DNA of 64,000 nt from Thermococcus sp. SY098 (GCF_035621495.1 NZ_CP141821.1:710760-774759), one strand, 5' to 3'; counted from the first letter of the stretch, positions 42,818 to 51,964 are shown. Notes: generated from the sequence alone by a model not told the origin. Numbers and translations are program-made.

Positions 42818-42895
42818 GGGCCGGTAGCTTAGCCTGGTTAGAGCGGCGGACTCTTAATCCGCAGGTCGGGGGTTCAAATCCCCCCCGGCCCGCCA
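42818..42895 (+). tRNA. tRNA-Lys (CUU)
   Basis: Acceptor GGGCCGG pairs with CCGGCCC (42885-42891), anticodon loop CTCTTAA has CTT (CUU) reading AAG, T arm GGGTTCAAATCCC, discriminator G and encoded CCA (42893-42895). No intron. Only 42 bases separate it from the DEAD-box helicase start. Confidence 0.96.
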
Positions 42896-42937
42896 ACAAG
42901 CTGCACTTCTTCTGGAGTGCTTTTCGGAGACAAGAAA

Positions 42938-44086
42938 ATGAGTTTTGAAAAATTAGGACTCTCAGAAAATACACTGGGAGCAGTCAGAAGAAAAGGGTTC
43001 TCGGAACCTACAGACATTCAGAGGGAAGTTATCCCTCTTTTCTTAAGAGGAGATGCAGACATAGTTGGACAATCACAGACAGGAACTGGAAAAACAGCAT
43101 CATTCGCATTACCGCTTGTGGATATTATCAATGAGTATGAAAGGGAAGTCCAAGCAATAATTTTAACGCCAACAAGAGAGCTTGCTCTTCAAGTAGCTGA
43201 CGAGATAAAGTCGCTTAGAGGCAAGAAAAGGATAAAAGTTCTTTCAGTGTACGGAGGACAGCCAATAGGTCCTCAGATAAGAGCTCTTAGGAAAGGAGCT
43301 CACATAGTGGTTGGAACTCCTGGAAGAGTTCTCGATCACATCAGAAGAGGCACGTTGAGGCTTGACGGAATTCAATACTTCATCTTAGATGAAGCTGACA
43401 GAATGCTCGATATGGGTTTCATAGACGATATAAGGGCAATATTCAGAGAAACACCAAGAGATAAGCGTGTTCTCATGTTTTCAGCAACGATGCCCCGTGA
43501 AGTTTTGAAATTAGCAAAACGATACATGAAGGAATATGACCTGATAAGAACGAGTAGCGACGAGCCAGTTCCAGACCTTGTGGAGCAGGAGTATATTGAG
43601 GTCGTACCAGCAAGAAAAATATCCGTGTTGAAAAGAATACTAAACAGTGAATTCTATGGGATAATCTTCTGCCAAACGAAGAGGGAGACCAAGACACTGG
43701 CAGAAAAGCTTGCACGTATGGGATATAGCGCCGAAGCTTTAAACGGAGATATGAGGCAAAGAAGCAGAGAAAGGACTCTGATGCGCTTTAAAAGGCGAAA
43801 GATAAACATCTTAGTTGCCACAGATGTTGCTGCAAGAGGAATAGATGTTCAAGACATCACCCACATTGTAAACTATTCTTTGCCACAAAATGCTGAAATG
43901 TATATCCATAGGATTGGCAGAACAGGAAGAGCGGGCAAAAAAGGAAAAGCAATAACTTTCATCATGCCGGGAGAGTACAGGAGGTTAAGGTACATTGAAA
44001 GCGTTGCAAAGGTTAGCATAAAGAAATCAAAGCTTCAAGAAAGCATAGACAGAGAAAAGAGAAGAGACTCAAGAAAGAGATACTGA
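42938..44086 (+). CDS. DEAD-box ATP-dependent RNA helicase
   Basis: The 382-residue protein has the Q motif (FSEPTDIQ), motif I QSQTGTGKT, Ia PTRELALQ, II DEAD, III SAT, V and VI (RGIDVQD, HRIGRTGRAG), so a full RNA helicase core, with a short basic tail (REKRRDSRKRY). Related Thermococcus helicases (Tk-DeaD) are described as induced by cold and help RNA refolding. ATG 42938 follows CGGAGA; the frame opens upstream without a better site. The leader can fold GCACT...AGTGC (about 42903-42920). Confidence 0.93.
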   Translation: MSFEKLGLSENTLGAVRRKGFSEPTDIQREVIPLFLRGDADIVGQSQTGTGKTASFALPLVDIINEYEREVQAIILTPTRELALQVADEIKSLRGKKRIKVLSVYGGQPIGPQIRALRKGAHIVVGTPGRVLDHIRRGTLRLDGIQYFILDEADRMLDMGFIDDIRAIFRETPRDKRVLMFSATMPREVLKLAKRYMKEYDLIRTSSDEPVPDLVEQEYIEVVPARKISVLKRILNSEFYGIIFCQTKRETKTLAEKLARMGYSAEALNGDMRQRSRERTLMRFKRRKINILVATDVAARGIDVQDITHIVNYSLPQNAEMYIHRIGRTGRAGKKGKAITFIMPGEYRRLRYIESVAKVSIKKSKLQESIDREKRRDSRKRY

Positions 44087-44092
44087 GATTTG

Positions 44093-45235
44093 TCAAGACT
44101 TGGCAATATCGAGAATTATTTTAAGGTTCTCCCCCTCTTCTCTTATCTCAATCCAAAACGCTGAATACTGTTCTAAGTCAGCTCCAACTTCTGGGTCTGA
44201 GACTATGCTGTCGTAGAGATATTCGATCAGCTGTTCATGGAACAGAGGGTTATAATATTCAACAAACTTTTCAAATCTGAACGTCCAAACTTTTCCTTCA
44301 GAGTAACCCCTTGGCAGTGTGCCTTGGGAGAGTGACTGAAGTTTCTCATCAAGCCTCAAGTTTGGGAAGTTCTTCAAAATTATTGAAGACAAGCTCCCAG
44401 AAATTGCCTGTGCATCTGAATCAGTGAACTTGTAATCTTGCTTTAGAAACTCTATCCCAGAAACAATTCCTAAGTTTTTTACTTCGGCACTGCCATTTAC
44501 AAGCTTGATTTCGTAAATTGTTGCATTTGAGATTGTTTTCCCTTTCTCCTTCCAGTACCGGTAATATGCCCCCAAATCCATGGCAGGAGGATGCTGATCT
44601 AAGACAAAGTACCATCCGTCAATTTTTATTACCGCCGCTGCATGCCCGATATCACTATTCGTGAAGTTAATGCTGAAAATATAAACCGGGGAGTAGTTCA
44701 TGTCCAAAAGCAGTCCGGCCGTTAGGATTGCATAGTCAGTGCATATTCCTTTTCCCTTCATTATTGTTTCATAGGGAGTTTGTATCGTATTGTCTTTTCC
44801 CCTTACGACCTTAAAACTTCCATTACTGTATATTTCAATTTCTGGAGCGGGGAGGGATGCCTTTTTCCAGTCATATTGGATATGCTCCTTCTCCCACTCT
44901 AAAATGTTCCAGGCACTTTGCTGTAAGCTGTCACCTTTAAGCTGCTCAGCTAAGGGCTTTATTTTAGCAAGCTCCTCTTTACTCAAAGCACATGGAATTG
45001 CCCTTTCAAGGACATATCTCCAGAGAGGGTCTGAGCAAGAGGAAGTGGTATTAACTTGGGGCAATACTGCCGTTGAAGAGGTGGTTCGAGTGAAAGGAGT
45101 AGCTGTTGAGGAATGGGTAGAAAGAGTTTCAGAAGTTGCTTTTTCTGTTTGAGTAATTGTCTCGATTTGAACGCATCCGCTTACAAATACGAGTGCTATT
45201 ATGAGCACTGAGAGCATGAATTTAAGCAGCTTCAT
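44093..45235 (-). CDS. Transglutaminase-like lipoprotein
   Basis: The 380-residue protein has a lipoprotein signal (LVFVSGCVQIE) and a Ser/Thr linker. The transglutaminase-like triad appears as C in GKGICTDYAILTAGLLL, H in SDIGHAAAVIKIDGWY and D in FVLDQHPPAMDLG. Such secreted domains act as proteases or peptidases or transferases on cell-surface proteins. Substrate unknown. It converges on the helicase gene, with six bases between stops. Confidence 0.82.
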   Translation of the reverse strand: MKLLKFMLSVLIIALVFVSGCVQIETITQTEKATSETLSTHSSTATPFTRTTSSTAVLPQVNTTSSCSDPLWRYVLERAIPCALSKEELAKIKPLAEQLKGDSLQQSAWNILEWEKEHIQYDWKKASLPAPEIEIYSNGSFKVVRGKDNTIQTPYETIMKGKGICTDYAILTAGLLLDMNYSPVYIFSINFTNSDIGHAAAVIKIDGWYFVLDQHPPAMDLGAYYRYWKEKGKTISNATIYEIKLVNGSAEVKNLGIVSGIEFLKQDYKFTDSDAQAISGSLSSIILKNFPNLRLDEKLQSLSQGTLPRGYSEGKVWTFRFEKFVEYYNPLFHEQLIEYLYDSIVSDPEVGADLEQYSAFWIEIREEGENLKIILDIAKS

Positions 45236-45331
45236 AAAATCTCACCTCGAAAGTTGTTATGTGTTAAGGATTAAAAAAGTTCCAAGAACACTGAGTAGAT
45301 GTTATCTGTAAAGTTTCCTTAGTCTAGCTGT

Positions 45332-46402
45332 TTATTTTATATATTCCTCTTCTAGCTGTTTAATAGCAAATTCGATCTTCTTTACTCTTTTATCCCTTTT
45401 ATCCTTTGCATCTTCTTCAGGTGTTAACACAAGCGCAAGCATTACTCCCCACAATTCTTGCAAATACCATTCACCCAGTTCTTTCATCTTTTCATCATTA
45501 CTACTACGAAGTAAGCCTCTAAATGTCCAATAAAGTTTCTCAGCGTCTTTGTTTCCGTAAGCCATCTCACGGGCCAAACCGAGGATAATTGCGTATATGT
45601 CTCCTCCAGAGCCTTCTGGAAGGACAACACTTCCCTCACCATTCACTACTGCATTCCCTTCAGTCTTGTTAATTTCAATTCCTGTTTCCTTTTGAACTTC
45701 TTCAAAAATGCTCATAAGTTTTGTCTCTCCAATATCTTCAATGAGAGTTTTCAGGTTTTTAGAATATTTCTTAAGCTTCTCAACATTCTCTTGGTAATCT
45801 TCTAAGTCCCTATATAATTCCAGTCCAAGAAGGCTATCCACAACAAAGAGTTCAGGCCTTTCAATTTCTTCCTTTATTTCAAGTAAATCCTCTGGATATT
45901 TGGAATTTACAACTCCTTTATCTATTAGTTCGAAGTTCTTTTCGAGCTTATCTTTGATTGAGTGAAGTATTCCCAATGCGTTGACAACAATTGGGGTGAG
46001 TCGTTGTTTTTTCATTTCTTCTAAAGACTGTTTTGTAGCATGTGTCTGGAGTGCCACATAAAACACCATTAACACTGTCGCCATTGCAGACAATCCCAAA
46101 ATAATATTGCTCGCATCGGGGGATGTACTCTTTTCTGGATTGGCTGACCGTCCTATCCAATATGAAATTAAAATTATAAGCGAGATAGTTACCCCTGAAA
46201 TTACAAAAGTATACCAATCCTGTATTTTCCAGTCAGATTCAGCGAGAGAGAGCACAAGTATTGCACCACCAATCAAAACTCCAACTAGCCAATAGGGATA
46301 ATTCCAAGTCCCAGTACCTAATACTATTATCACGCCACAAAATATTATGAGTACAAAAACAAGCAGTATATCCTGTGTCTTCGAATTATTTTTCTTATCC
46401 AT
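45332..46402 (-). CDS. Membrane protein with cytoplasmic helical domain, function unknown
   Basis: The 356-residue product has four membrane helices in the first 130 residues (about 12-30, 38-52, 65-83 and 100-118), then a hydrophilic mostly helical domain of about 230 residues (from TKQSLEEMKKQRLTP) with a short Gly-rich turn (VVNGEGSVVLPEGSGGD). The ALQTHATKQSLEEMKKQ segment resembles the junction of membrane-anchored effector or stress proteins of unknown role. No neighbour shares its direction closely. Base composition is A/T-rich. Function not assigned. Confidence 0.6.
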   Translation of the reverse strand: MDKKNNSKTQDILLVFVLIIFCGVIIVLGTGTWNYPYWLVGVLIGGAILVLSLAESDWKIQDWYTFVISGVTISLIILISYWIGRSANPEKSTSPDASNIILGLSAMATVLMVFYVALQTHATKQSLEEMKKQRLTPIVVNALGILHSIKDKLEKNFELIDKGVVNSKYPEDLLEIKEEIERPELFVVDSLLGLELYRDLEDYQENVEKLKKYSKNLKTLIEDIGETKLMSIFEEVQKETGIEINKTEGNAVVNGEGSVVLPEGSGGDIYAIILGLAREMAYGNKDAEKLYWTFRGLLRSSNDEKMKELGEWYLQELWGVMLALVLTPEEDAKDKRDKRVKKIEFAIKQLEEEYIK

Positions 46403-46618
46403 ATTTTAAAACTCATCAACAGGATTATTTAAGATTTTCCAAATCTAAAGTTTTGTAGATTGTTATTCAGAATATTTAGTCCAGAGTAGCATGTCTCTGA
46501 GCTAATACTTATAATGAGACTTTGATTCAAAACTTCTCGTGAGGAATGAACTTTTTAAAATCAACAACGCTTTTAGAAACAGACTTCGTCCCCGTCAATG
46601 TTTTACAAAGCAAAAATT

Positions 46619-46735
46619 CTTGTGGGTCGTGGGGGCATTAGCCCCCAGTAGATGAGAAGAAAGTGAGGTGTGGAGCGAAGCTCCACTATGGGGGTTTGAG
46701 AGTACAGAGAGATAAGGGGGCTTTGCCCCCTTGTC
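46619..46735. ncRNA. GC-rich triple-hairpin region, candidate non-coding RNA
   Basis: In the 341-base gap between the 45332-46402 gene and tRNA-Arg a GC-rich block stands out: GGGGGC-ATTA-GCCCCC (46631-46646), GTGGAGC-GAA-GCTCCAC (about 46669-46685) and GGGGGC-TTT-GCCCCC (about 46716-46730), three perfect hairpins with small loops. GC-rich islands in low-GC hyperthermophile genomes commonly mark structured RNA. A TATA-like ctttttaaaatc (46551-46562) would suit plus-strand transcription from about 46585; the T-rich ttgtctttcgtt after the third hairpin would suit termination. Minus-strand transcription downstream of the tRNA is also possible. No open frame covers it. Confidence 0.4.
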
Positions 46736-46742
46736 TTTCGTT

Positions 46743-46820
<78 letters not shown>

Positions 46821-46884
46821 TCGGGAACTAATCACCAGAAAGGTGTTTATAAAGATTGCGGTAGTTAAAAGAAAGAGAGAAAGC

Positions 46885-48177
46885 TCACGGATAGAGCCTT
46901 GTTGGGGTCCTTGGGAACAGGGTTGCCCATCTAACGTGGTCAAGATTGAGAATCCATGCAACTACTCTCTCGACACCAAGCCCAAAGCCGCTGTGCGGAA
47001 CGCTTCCATACTTTCTGAGATCAAGATACCACTCGTAGTCCTTTGGATCCATGCCCTCTTCTAAAATACGTTGCACAAGTTTGTCGTAATTATCTTCTCT
47101 CTGTGAACCACCAATTACTTCACCATACCCCTCAGGTGCAAGCATGTCAGCTGCCAAGACCTTTCTTGGGTCTTCTGGGTCTTCTTTCATGTAGAATGCC
47201 TTGATGTGCTTTGGATAGCCATAGACAAAGAACGGCCTGTCGAATTCTTCCGTCAAAACTCTCTCTTCATCTGCACCCATGTCTTCGCCCCACTCTATGC
47301 TGACGCCTTTGCTCTGGAGGATATCAATTGCCTCATCGTAACTTATTCTCGGGAATGGCGGCTCCGTGTTCTTTAAGGTTGTGAAGTCTTTTCTGTATAG
47401 TTCAATTTCTTTTCTTCTCAGCTCTAAAGTCCGCTGAACCATGTAACTCACAAGCTCCTCCTCAACCTTCATGATATCCCAGAGGTCCATCCATGCAGCC
47501 TCAAGCTCGAGGTGCCAGAATTCTGTTAAGTGCCTCCTCGTTCTGCTCTTCTCTGCTCTGAAGCTCGGCGTTAGAGACCAGACCTTTTCAAGACCAAATA
47601 TAGCTGCTTCAAGATAAAGCTGAGCTGATTGGCTCAGATAAGCGGTTTTATCAAAGTACTTTAGCTTAAATAGAGTAGCCCCACCCTCCACAGCGCCTGT
47701 GACCAATATTGGTGGGAACACCTCATACCAGCCGTCTTGAAGAAGCCATTCTCTTGCAGCTTGAATTAGAGTCGCTTTGACTTTCATTATTGCCGCAACT
47801 TTTGGGGATCTTAGATGGAGATGTCTTACATCCAGAAGAAATTCTGGACTTGCGTCCTTGGTAATCGGGAAAAACTCGACGTTTTGGATGACCTCAATCT
47901 TATCTGCCTGAATTTCAACTCCTCCAGGGGCCCTCTTATCTTGTTTAACGGTGCCCTCAATTACTACGCTTGACTCTATTCCGGTTTTCTTTGCAGTCTC
48001 ATAAGCCTCTTTGCTAATTTCCTCTTTGAACACGGTTTGAATAATTCCACTTGAGTCTCTAAGTACTATAAACACCTTGTCTTTAATTTCTCTCTTTCTA
48101 TACACCCAGCCAGCCAATCTAACTCTTTTTCCTTCCATCTCGGGTTTAACTTGAGCACAGTAAATTTTCTCAATCAT
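46885..48177 (-). CDS. asnS: Asparaginyl-tRNA synthetase
   Basis: The 430-residue class IIb enzyme has an N-terminal OB anticodon-binding domain (VRLAGWVYRKREIKDKVFIVLRDSSGIIQ), motif 2 SFRAEKSRTRRHLTEFWHLE, and motif 3 GFGLGVERVVAWILNL. It closely resembles Pyrococcus AsnRS along the catalytic core, including TGAVEGGATLFKLKYFDK. ATG 48177 follows GGTGAT. A separate TyrRS lies 6 kb away. Confusion with a non-discriminating AspRS is possible in archaea, but the catalytic region matches the AsnRS branch. Confidence 0.93.
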   Translation of the reverse strand: MIEKIYCAQVKPEMEGKRVRLAGWVYRKREIKDKVFIVLRDSSGIIQTVFKEEISKEAYETAKKTGIESSVVIEGTVKQDKRAPGGVEIQADKIEVIQNVEFFPITKDASPEFLLDVRHLHLRSPKVAAIMKVKATLIQAAREWLLQDGWYEVFPPILVTGAVEGGATLFKLKYFDKTAYLSQSAQLYLEAAIFGLEKVWSLTPSFRAEKSRTRRHLTEFWHLELEAAWMDLWDIMKVEEELVSYMVQRTLELRRKEIELYRKDFTTLKNTEPPFPRISYDEAIDILQSKGVSIEWGEDMGADEERVLTEEFDRPFFVYGYPKHIKAFYMKEDPEDPRKVLAADMLAPEGYGEVIGGSQREDNYDKLVQRILEEGMDPKDYEWYLDLRKYGSVPHSGFGLGVERVVAWILNLDHVRWATLFPRTPTRLYP

Positions 48178-48437
48178 AATCATCACCCCACAACTTTTTG
48201 AAAGTTGAACTGAGGGTTTATTAAACTAACCGTGAGCAGTGAAGAAAAGCCAACCCTCAATTTATCCACAGTACTAACGCTTTAACTTTCAATCTAAGCT
48301 CAATCAACATCGGCATTGTGCATCGAGTTTTCTTCAGATAATCATTATTTAAATTCTTTGCTATTTTAATTGGCAGAATGACAAAAAGCTTTAATATACT
48401 GTTAGCTGAAACTATTTCCCCCGCTGGAGGTGATAGG

Positions 48438-49667
48438 ATGAAGGCAATACTTGCAAAGTACATTCTGGATGTTAACGGAGTAAGGGAGGACATGGCAGTT
48501 TTGATAGAGGGTAATAAAATCTATGATGTCATTCCGAAGGATAAGCTCAAAGAATATGATGTTGATGAAACTTTTGGTGGAGAGGGCTATCTCTTAATTC
48601 CCGGGCTTATTAATGCCCATACCCACGTAGCAATGACAAAATTTAGGGGAATCGGGGATGACTTGCCTCTGGATAAGTGGCTGAATGAAGTTATTTGGCC
48701 CATGGAAAAGGAGTGGAGCAAAAAGGAAATCCATAAATGGGCACTTATTGGAATTGCAGAGGCTATCGCCAACGGTTCAACAGTAATCAACGACCATTAC
48801 TTCTTTGCGGATGAAATAGCCAAAGCAGCTCAAAAGCTTGGCATTAGAGCGTTCATTGGACAGACCATGATGGATTTAGTTGAATTTCCAATTGCAGAGC
48901 CAGAAGAGGGATTTAGGTTTTTTAAGAGATGGAAAGACAGAGATAAACTTGTTAAACCAGTATTAGCCCCACATGCAACTGACACGGTTTCTCTTGATCT
49001 TTTAAAAGAAATCAAAGAGTTCTCTGAAAACGAAAAGGCGTTAATTCATATGCACGTTTCCCAGAGCAGGGAAGAAGTTTTGAGAGTCAAAAGGAGAGAA
49101 GGAATCTTGCCCGTTGAATACCTCAAGAAAGCTGGAGTCTTAAATGAGAGCTTCATCGGCGTTCATGGCGTCTATCTGAGCGAAAAAGAAGTTGGGCTTT
49201 ATGCAAAAAGTGGAGCAACGTTGGTGCATTGTGCAGTCAGTTTGGCAAAGCTTGAGGGAAGTATCGCACCAATAATTGATTTATGGGAAAAGGGAGGCAA
49301 CATTGCACTTGGAAACGACTGTGCGGCTTCAAATAATTCACTTGACATGATCCAGGAGATGAAGTTTGCAGCGATACTAAATAAAGTCAGGAACCGTGAT
49401 CCAACCAAAGCCTCAGCAAAGGACGTATTTTACTGGGCAACAGTTGGAGGAGCAAAAGCATTGAAAATTAAAGCGGGGCTGATAGAGAAAGGATATCTTG
49501 CAGATTTAGTTCTTATAAATATAAATAAGCTGCATTTTCTACCGAAGGCCAATATATTGTCGCATCTGGTGTACTCCGCCAAAGGAAGTGATGTTGAAAT
49601 GGTCTTTGTGGACGGAGAGTTAATCTACCAGTTGGGAAACTTTACAAAAGAGCAAATCATTTTTTAA
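48438..49667 (+). CDS. Amidohydrolase, MTA/SAH deaminase-type
   Basis: The 409-residue metal-dependent deaminase has NAHTHVAM (two metal histidines), HMHVSQSREE, IGVHGVYLSEKEV with the third histidine, and ALGNDCAASNNSLDM with the catalytic aspartate, as in the 5'-methylthioadenosine/S-adenosylhomocysteine deaminases and chlorohydrolases of the amidohydrolase superfamily. It probably recycles by-products of SAM-dependent methylation; other adenosine or guanine-like substrates cannot be excluded. GGAGGTGAT precedes ATG 48438 and the frame opens 60 bases earlier. Divergent from asnS. Confidence 0.87.
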   Translation: MKAILAKYILDVNGVREDMAVLIEGNKIYDVIPKDKLKEYDVDETFGGEGYLLIPGLINAHTHVAMTKFRGIGDDLPLDKWLNEVIWPMEKEWSKKEIHKWALIGIAEAIANGSTVINDHYFFADEIAKAAQKLGIRAFIGQTMMDLVEFPIAEPEEGFRFFKRWKDRDKLVKPVLAPHATDTVSLDLLKEIKEFSENEKALIHMHVSQSREEVLRVKRREGILPVEYLKKAGVLNESFIGVHGVYLSEKEVGLYAKSGATLVHCAVSLAKLEGSIAPIIDLWEKGGNIALGNDCAASNNSLDMIQEMKFAAILNKVRNRDPTKASAKDVFYWATVGGAKALKIKAGLIEKGYLADLVLININKLHFLPKANILSHLVYSAKGSDVEMVFVDGELIYQLGNFTKEQIIF

Positions 49668-49788
49668 AATTATAGTTTTTTGTTTAATATATTAAGCAGT
49701 AAACCTTATATAGGATATTCTCCAAAAGATTCTGGTGCTCTTTGGATAAACTATAAGTATTTGGCATTATTATTTGGGGGGATTATAG

Positions 49789-50109
49789 TTGTTTATAGAT
49801 CCCTTTGTAATCCGCTCTATTAACAGAAGTGAGCTCCGAAAGCGAATTCTCTTATATTTATACAACATATACCCTTCTTTTACGTATCTTGCTGAAATCG
49901 CAAGAGTTGTTCGTTCTGATCCTTCAAACGTAAAAGGTGCTCTTGTGGGGTTGGGGAATAGGTATAATGGACATAGTTCCCTTGTTAGCTTAGGATTAGT
50001 TGAAATAATTGAAGAAAATGGATTCAAATATTACAGACTTTCTGAATATGGGAAAAGAGTTGTTGAAATGCTGAAGTCATATCAATCATATTATAGGAAA
50101 TTTATGTGA
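49789..50109 (+). CDS. earA: EarA-like archaellum transcriptional activator (wHTH)
   Basis: The 106-residue winged helix protein (RKRILLYLYNIYPSFTYLAEIARVVRSDPSNVKGALVGLGNRY, then LGLVEIIEENGFKYYRLSEYGKRVVEML) matches the small euryarchaeal archaellum regulator EarA, which binds upstream of archaellin promoters. TTG 49789 is the start, behind GGGGGGATT. It sits just before the archaellum operon, separated from it by a methyltransferase gene, in line with its position in Thermococcales. Regulatory action on the arlB promoter is inferred. Confidence 0.8.
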   Translation: MFIDPFVIRSINRSELRKRILLYLYNIYPSFTYLAEIARVVRSDPSNVKGALVGLGNRYNGHSSLVSLGLVEIIEENGFKYYRLSEYGKRVVEMLKSYQSYYRKFM

Positions 50110-50119
50110 GGTGTAAAAA

Positions 50120-51085
50120 ATGGAGTCGCTTGTCAAGAAAATTGATAAAAACATCTCAGCGATGATTCAGGTAGCTGTGCTAAACATACTAAAATTGGGA
50201 ATGGAATACAGGATATTTAATAAACTAACTTCAAAGAAACATTATCTTGACATTCTAAACATGAGCTCCATCAAGAATAAACCTCTGCTAAAAGATCTCT
50301 TGGATACCTATGTTGAGATCGGAATAGTAGAGAGAACTCTAAATGAAATAAGAATGCGGGATTTTTCTTACACCATTACATTCAGCAGGGAGAGCATCAG
50401 CTATATACAACCAGATTGGATATCAGTATTCGAAGAAATGTATAAAATGACCACATACTCATTTATCAGCCCAGAGCATCCTAAGATTTTAATGGACTTT
50501 GATAAAGATGCAGATTTCTGGGATATGCGGCTTTCCCTAGAATTCAACAGTACTTACAGAAAGTTAATAGCATCCATAGGAAAGCTAAGAGACGAAATGA
50601 CAGTTCTGGATTTGGGCTGTGGTTCTGTTTCTCCTGTAGAGATTGGAAAATTAGTAGGACCTAACGGAAAATACGTGGGTGTGGACTTCTCTCCGGGCAT
50701 GTTAAGCATAGCAAAGAGTAGAATAAAAGAATTAGGACTCGATTGGGTAATCCTCAGGGAACTTGACATTAGGACAATGATCCCCCGCAGCAAATATGAC
50801 ATAATCATAATGAGCTTTGTTCTTGAGTACCTCCCCACGCTTTCACTTTTAAAAGTCATAGATACTGCCATGGCTGCGTTAAATGAGGGTGGGAAATTGA
50901 TTATTATAGAGCCATTTAGAGAGAATTACCCGCAGATTGCCGCATGGGAGTTTTTTGAAAAACTAACAAAGGAGTTTACCAAATTTCCCAGCAAATCTGC
51001 GATAATAAATTCCCTCGAACAAACAAACTATAATTTTAGGCTTCATGAAATTGGAAAATCTGTTCTTGTTGTAGAAAAACTCTAA
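50120..51085 (+). CDS. Class I SAM-dependent methyltransferase, archaellum-associated
   Basis: The 321-residue protein has a helical N-terminal domain of about 140 residues (winged-helix-like, as in O-methyltransferases) and a Rossmann methyltransferase domain with motif I VLDLGCGSVSPVEIGKL and YVGVDFSPGML. A late motif GGKLIIIEPF is also visible. It lies 10 bases after earA and before arlB, as in several Thermococcales, which suggests modification of an archaellum component or regulation, but no target is known. Confidence 0.82.
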   Translation: MESLVKKIDKNISAMIQVAVLNILKLGMEYRIFNKLTSKKHYLDILNMSSIKNKPLLKDLLDTYVEIGIVERTLNEIRMRDFSYTITFSRESISYIQPDWISVFEEMYKMTTYSFISPEHPKILMDFDKDADFWDMRLSLEFNSTYRKLIASIGKLRDEMTVLDLGCGSVSPVEIGKLVGPNGKYVGVDFSPGMLSIAKSRIKELGLDWVILRELDIRTMIPRSKYDIIIMSFVLEYLPTLSLLKVIDTAMAALNEGGKLIIIEPFRENYPQIAAWEFFEKLTKEFTKFPSKSAIINSLEQTNYNFRLHEIGKSVLVVEKL

Positions 51086-51133
51086 TTTTATTTATTTTTC
51101 TAAATCTTGTTATTTACTTAATTTTTTGGTAAA

Positions 51134-51195
51134 TACCTACATATGTAGGTACATCGCTATATGCTTATGCAAAAACAAAAAATTGATTTATATTC
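51134..51195 (+). promoter_or_regulatory. arlB promoter with 18-bp perfect palindrome
   Basis: TACCTACATATGTAGGTA (51134-51151) is a perfect palindrome that holds TACATA on both strands, with a near copy TACATC at 51149-51154. The EarA box reported for methanococci is TACATA, as I recall. It lies about 35 bases upstream of the TATA-like gatttatattc (51185-51195), the activator position. Confidence 0.6.
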
Positions 51196-51243
51196 AAGAC
51201 ATAATATTATAAATTGCAAACTTTCCAAGGGAGGTGCCAAAAG

Positions 51244-51903
51244 ATGGGATACCTCATAAAAAAGAGGAGAGGTGCCGTTGGTATCGGCACTTTGATTGTA
51301 TTTATAGCCATGGTACTAGTAGCTGCAGTTGCTGCAGCCGTTTTGATTAACACAAGTGGGTACCTACAACAGAGAGCTGAAGCAACAGGAAGGCAAACGA
51401 CAAAAGAAGTAGCAAGTGGGTTGAAAATTGACAGTGTTACAGGATATGCAAATGCTTCTAACACTATAAGTCACCTTGCTATCCAGATTTCACTCAATGC
51501 AGGAAGTGAACCCATTGATCTCACCCAAACCAAAATCTACATCAGCGATGGTAGCAACCAGATGGTTTATGCCTACGAGGGAAATGCCAAAGCATCCTTA
51601 ACTGGACAACTGTTTGACTTTACTCTCAAACCATGGAGTGACCTAAAGACCAACTATACCAAGTTTGGTATTATAATTGTTCAGGATGCTGACAACTCCC
51701 TTAGTGGCAATGTCCCAACTTTGACCCCTGGAGACATAGTCATCCTCACGATTGACGCTTACAAGTCCCTTGGAGGCATTGGTCCGAGGACAGAAGTCAC
51801 AATTGAAGTTAGGCCTGAGTTTGGTGCCCCAGGATTTACAAAATTTGTTACTCCAACTGCCTACGGGCTCAGTACTAATGACAAAGTTGTTGAACTCAAG
51901 TGA
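51244..51903 (+). CDS. arlB: Archaellin (major archaellum filament protein)
   Basis: The 219-residue precursor has a short class III signal KKRRG-AVGIGTLIVFI cleaved by the prepilin peptidase ArlK/FlaK, then the hydrophobic helix of the filament core and a beta-rich outer domain (TKIYISDGSNQMVYAYEG). Sequons for N-glycosylation are NTS, NAS and NYT. GGAGGTG precedes ATG 51244. The usual two to five archaellin genes of Thermococcales are reduced to one here. A T-rich stretch follows the stop. Confidence 0.95.
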   Translation: MGYLIKKRRGAVGIGTLIVFIAMVLVAAVAAAVLINTSGYLQQRAEATGRQTTKEVASGLKIDSVTGYANASNTISHLAIQISLNAGSEPIDLTQTKIYISDGSNQMVYAYEGNAKASLTGQLFDFTLKPWSDLKTNYTKFGIIIVQDADNSLSGNVPTLTPGDIVILTIDAYKSLGGIGPRTEVTIEVRPEFGAPGFTKFVTPTAYGLSTNDKVVELK

Positions 51904-51923
51904 TGCTTAATGTTTCTTTCGGC

Positions 51924-51941
51924 TTTTTACTACTTTTTTCA
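51924..51941 (+). terminator. T-rich terminator or attenuator after arlB
   Basis: Two T runs (51924-51928 and 51934-51939) lie between arlB and arlC; oligo-T is the archaeal stop signal. Partial termination here would give more archaellin than motor proteins. Confidence 0.5.
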
Positions 51942-51964
51942 TTAACCTTCCGGAGGGACAGAGA

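Noticed and set aside
42592-42974. Short open frames over the tRNA-Leu and tRNA-Lys genes
   Set aside because: They are translated tRNA sequence; both regions fold perfectly as tRNAs.
46403-46618. Possible small gene upstream of the GC-rich hairpins
   Set aside because: No frame of useful length with a ribosome-binding site; only a TATA-like stretch is visible.
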